A stretch of 6,465 nt of DNA from an uncultured Odoribacter sp. Its GTDB lineage: Bacteria > Bacteroidota > Bacteroidia > Bacteroidales > Marinifilaceae. How positions within the stretch are numbered: position 1 is the stretch's first letter; each line of letters starts with the position of its first letter. Positions 4,584 to 6,465 of this stretch are shown here, piece by piece. The notes beneath the pieces were generated by a model. That model saw nothing but the letters and a program-made list of their open reading frames with translations. It made no database searches and was not told the origin of the DNA. Both the position numbers and the translations under genes were made by a program. The stretch lies in assembly GCA_905204385.1 (NCBI GenBank), contig CAJKZL010000189.1:1-6465 (forward strand). Reading direction: 5' to 3'.

Positions 4584-6465
4584 TTATGGAGTGATTTTCA
4601 TTACAAAGCCCCCGCCAGGTGCCAAATGAATCTTCAACTTTTGTCCTGCCGTCAAATCCAAAAATTCTCTTTTATAATCCTTGGCCACCCGACCGGCATT
4701 GACGCCATCCTTGAAAAGTTCGGCCCGATAGTTTCCCGAGGGCAGGAACGATAAATCGATTTCTACATCACGGGCTTCCCAGTCGGTCAATCCTCCAACA
4801 TACCATACTCCGTTTTTTTGTCGTGCGATAACGATATATTCACCGATATTCGCTTGTAAAGGAAGGGTATTGTCCCATACGGTAGGGATTCCGGCAATAA
4901 AAGAAGTACACTCTTCCTCCTTGTCGTAGTTAGTAGGCGAATCGCAAAGCATATTCAAAGGAGATTCGAATACTACGTATTCAGCCAACTGCCGGCAACG
5001 GGTGCCCTGACTCATCGGCTCTGTATAGACGGCACGGAAATTTTCCTTATTGGCATTATTCATCGCTCCCTGAGTATAATCCACAGGCCCCGCCATCATG
5101 CGGATAAAAGGGAAAGTCACATCATAGGTCACCTGATCCATATCCTTTGCCGCCCATTTCACCTCTTCCAGTCCGAATACTCCTTCAAAATTAATGGCAT
5201 TCGGATAGGTGCGCTGCAAACCGGTAGGCTTGTATGTACCGTGCAAATCGATCAGCAGCTTATATTTCGCTCCGGTAGCTGCAGCCCTGCGGTTGAAATC
5301 CACAGCAATCTGATCGTCACGGTCCATAAAGTCGATTTTGAAACCCTTTACTCCCATTTCGGAATAGTGTTTACATATCCGGTCCATCTCCTTGTCGAAT
5401 GCCAGATATCCTGCCCACAGAACGATGCCTACATTTTTACGGTCGGCATGGGCGATAATCTCCTGCAAGTCGATTTCGGGAACGATCTGCATCAGGTCGG
5501 CCGCTCCGGGAACGGACCAGCCCTCGTCGAGGATCACATACTCGATCCCATGACGGGAAGCAAAGTCGATATAATGTTTATAAGTTTCAGTATTGATGCC
5601 GGCAGGAAAATCTACATGATAAAGATTCCAGTTATTCCACCAATCCCAAGCCACTTTTCCCGGTTTTATCCATGAGAAGTCCGAAAAACGAGCGGGACTT
5701 GCCAGCCGATAAACCATATCGTTATCGAGCAATTGCTTATCCTCCGTAGCGACCACAGTCACACGCCAGGGAAAGGCAGTCTCTCCCTCAGCCTTGGCGA
5801 TATAATCCTTGCGGGATTTCACCACTCCTTTGAGTCCCCTGACTTCAGGTACAATCCGATCCGGATAGGCGGCAAATACTCCTTTCAAGCCGGATTTTCC
5901 GTTTTCGCAGGTAAGATACATCCCCGGATAACTCATCAGGTCAGCCTCTGTGATACAAATCTTTTTCCCCCCGGGCATTTCAGCCAACAGCGGCAGAAAT
6001 GCCAATTGTCCCTCTACCCATTCCGAAAGGGCATGATGAGAATAGGTACTCTGAAAACAACTATAAAAAGGATCCGGCTTCCCGTCGTTCATACGCCCTT
6101 TGGGATAAGCAGCATAAACCTTCGAATCGCCGGGCAAACCGAAAACAGCCCGCTCGCTTTTCACTTCAAAGGGTTTCTTCAGATGAGATACAAACCGATA
6201 GGCAGCCCCGTCGGCATAAGCCCGGAACACCAGGCTGTAGCCTCCTTTGAAATCGAGGGTAAGCTCGCCGCAGTTATCCTCTATGGTATTTTTCCGGTAT
6301 AAAGGAGGCCGAATGATCTCTTCGATATTTCTGCGCCTTACCTTCACCACGCGGGGACGTACACCGAAAATACGACCATCGGTCAAAGTCATCGAAATCA
6401 CCGAAGGAGTAATCATCATTTCTCCTTCATGCAACACGCAATAGGATATGTTTTCGTTGCCGACC
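4584..6465 (-). CDS. Glycoside hydrolase family 97, retaining alpha-galactosidase-like subgroup (5' end cut by window edge)
   Basis: The frame stays open to the right edge (nine codons before the GTG at 6437, reading VGNENISYC). That GTG is therefore not the true start, and a signal peptide plus a few strands are missing. Numbering from that GTG: an N-terminal beta-sandwich covers 1 to about 250 and contains KICITEADLMSYPGMYL, with Glu164 as a likely calcium ligand. A (beta/alpha)8 barrel starts near FSDFSWIKPGKVAWDWW (251-267). A C-terminal beta domain covers about 525-617. In the barrel, GFKIDFMDRDDQ places Asp369 at the end of a strand, and FEGVFGLEE gives Glu418 and Glu424. Asp369 and Glu424 are 55 residues apart, the same spacing as the nucleophile Asp415 and acid/base Glu470 that I recall for the retaining Bacteroides GH97 alpha-galactosidase. 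The HGTYKPTG motif has Gly400 where inverting SusB-type enzymes carry a catalytic-base Glu. Expected role: hydrolysis of alpha-galactosides, probably in the periplasm. The exact substrate is inferred. Confidence 0.95.
   Translation of the reverse strand, partial: VGNENISYCVLHEGEMMITPSVISMTLTDGRIFGVRPRVVKVRRRNIEEIIRPPLYRKNTIEDNCGELTLDFKGGYSLVFRAYADGAAYRFVSHLKKPFEVKSERAVFGLPGDSKVYAAYPKGRMNDGKPDPFYSCFQSTYSHHALSEWVEGQLAFLPLLAEMPGGKKICITEADLMSYPGMYLTCENGKSGLKGVFAAYPDRIVPEVRGLKGVVKSRKDYIAKAEGETAFPWRVTVVATEDKQLLDNDMVYRLASPARFSDFSWIKPGKVAWDWWNNWNLYHVDFPAGINTETYKHYIDFASRHGIEYVILDEGWSVPGAADLMQIVPEIDLQEIIAHADRKNVGIVLWAGYLAFDKEMDRICKHYSEMGVKGFKIDFMDRDDQIAVDFNRRAAATGAKYKLLIDLHGTYKPTGLQRTYPNAINFEGVFGLEEVKWAAKDMDQVTYDVTFPFIRMMAGPVDYTQGAMNNANKENFRAVYTEPMSQGTRCRQLAEYVVFESPLNMLCDSPTNYDKEEECTSFIAGIPTVWDNTLPLQANIGEYIVIARQKNGVWYVGGLTDWEARDVEIDLSFLPSGNYRAELFKDGVNAGRVAKDYKREFLDLTAGQKLKIHLAPGGGFVMKITP

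Noticed and set aside
6435..6437. GTG at 6437 as the start of the GH97 gene
   Set aside because: The frame remains open to the window edge and the protein would lack a signal peptide and its first strands. The true start is outside the window.
5241..6444. Long plus-strand frames antisense to the GH97 gene
   Set aside because: The minus strand encodes an intact GH97 with catalytic residues in place. No start context or domain supports the plus frames.

Overview
The window looks like chromosomal DNA from a gut-type member of the Bacteroidales. The evidence is a SusC-type TonB-dependent receptor with an STN domain next to a FecR-type anti-sigma factor and an ECF sigma factor, a GH97 glycoside hydrolase, weak ribosome binding sites and AT-rich leaders. 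The receptor plug style (GYQT after the carboxypeptidase-like domain) would suit Odoribacteraceae or relatives, but I cannot fix the genus. Every gene I accept lies on the minus strand, so the biological order runs from high to low coordinates.

Layout in transcription order. (1) 6465-4584: a GH97 glycosidase whose 5' end is cut by the window edge. Its active-site pattern is that of the retaining, alpha-galactosidase-like subgroup, not of the inverting SusB alpha-glucosidases. It ends at a strong 23-bp hairpin terminator (4507-4563). (2) 4506-4179: an intergenic stretch with no accepted gene. Its middle (about 4165-4429) is open or nearly open on both strands and rich in small palindromes, so it may be a repeat, an RNA element or a decayed gene. 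(3) 4178-3639 and 3630-3103: a two-gene unit of a DUF892/YciF-type ferritin-like protein and a small two-helix membrane protein resembling the STM3941 family, 8 nt apart. (4) 2894-2337, 2262-1066 and 984-1: ECF sigma factor, FecR-type anti-sigma factor and STN-containing SusC-like receptor, the last cut by the left edge.

Block 4 is a complete signalling relay on paper. The receptor would sense substrate at the outer membrane and its periplasmic STN domain would signal to the FecR protein. FecR would then release the sigma factor, which would transcribe the receptor genes and probably a SusD partner and enzymes beyond the left edge. The GH97 gene is separated from this block by a terminator and an unrelated gene pair, so it probably belongs to a different polysaccharide-use locus lying to the right. 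I found no rRNA, tRNA, CRISPR array, insertion sequence or clear riboswitch. Nothing here is convincingly a new system. The items most worth following up are the 4165-4429 element and the DUF892/membrane-protein pair.
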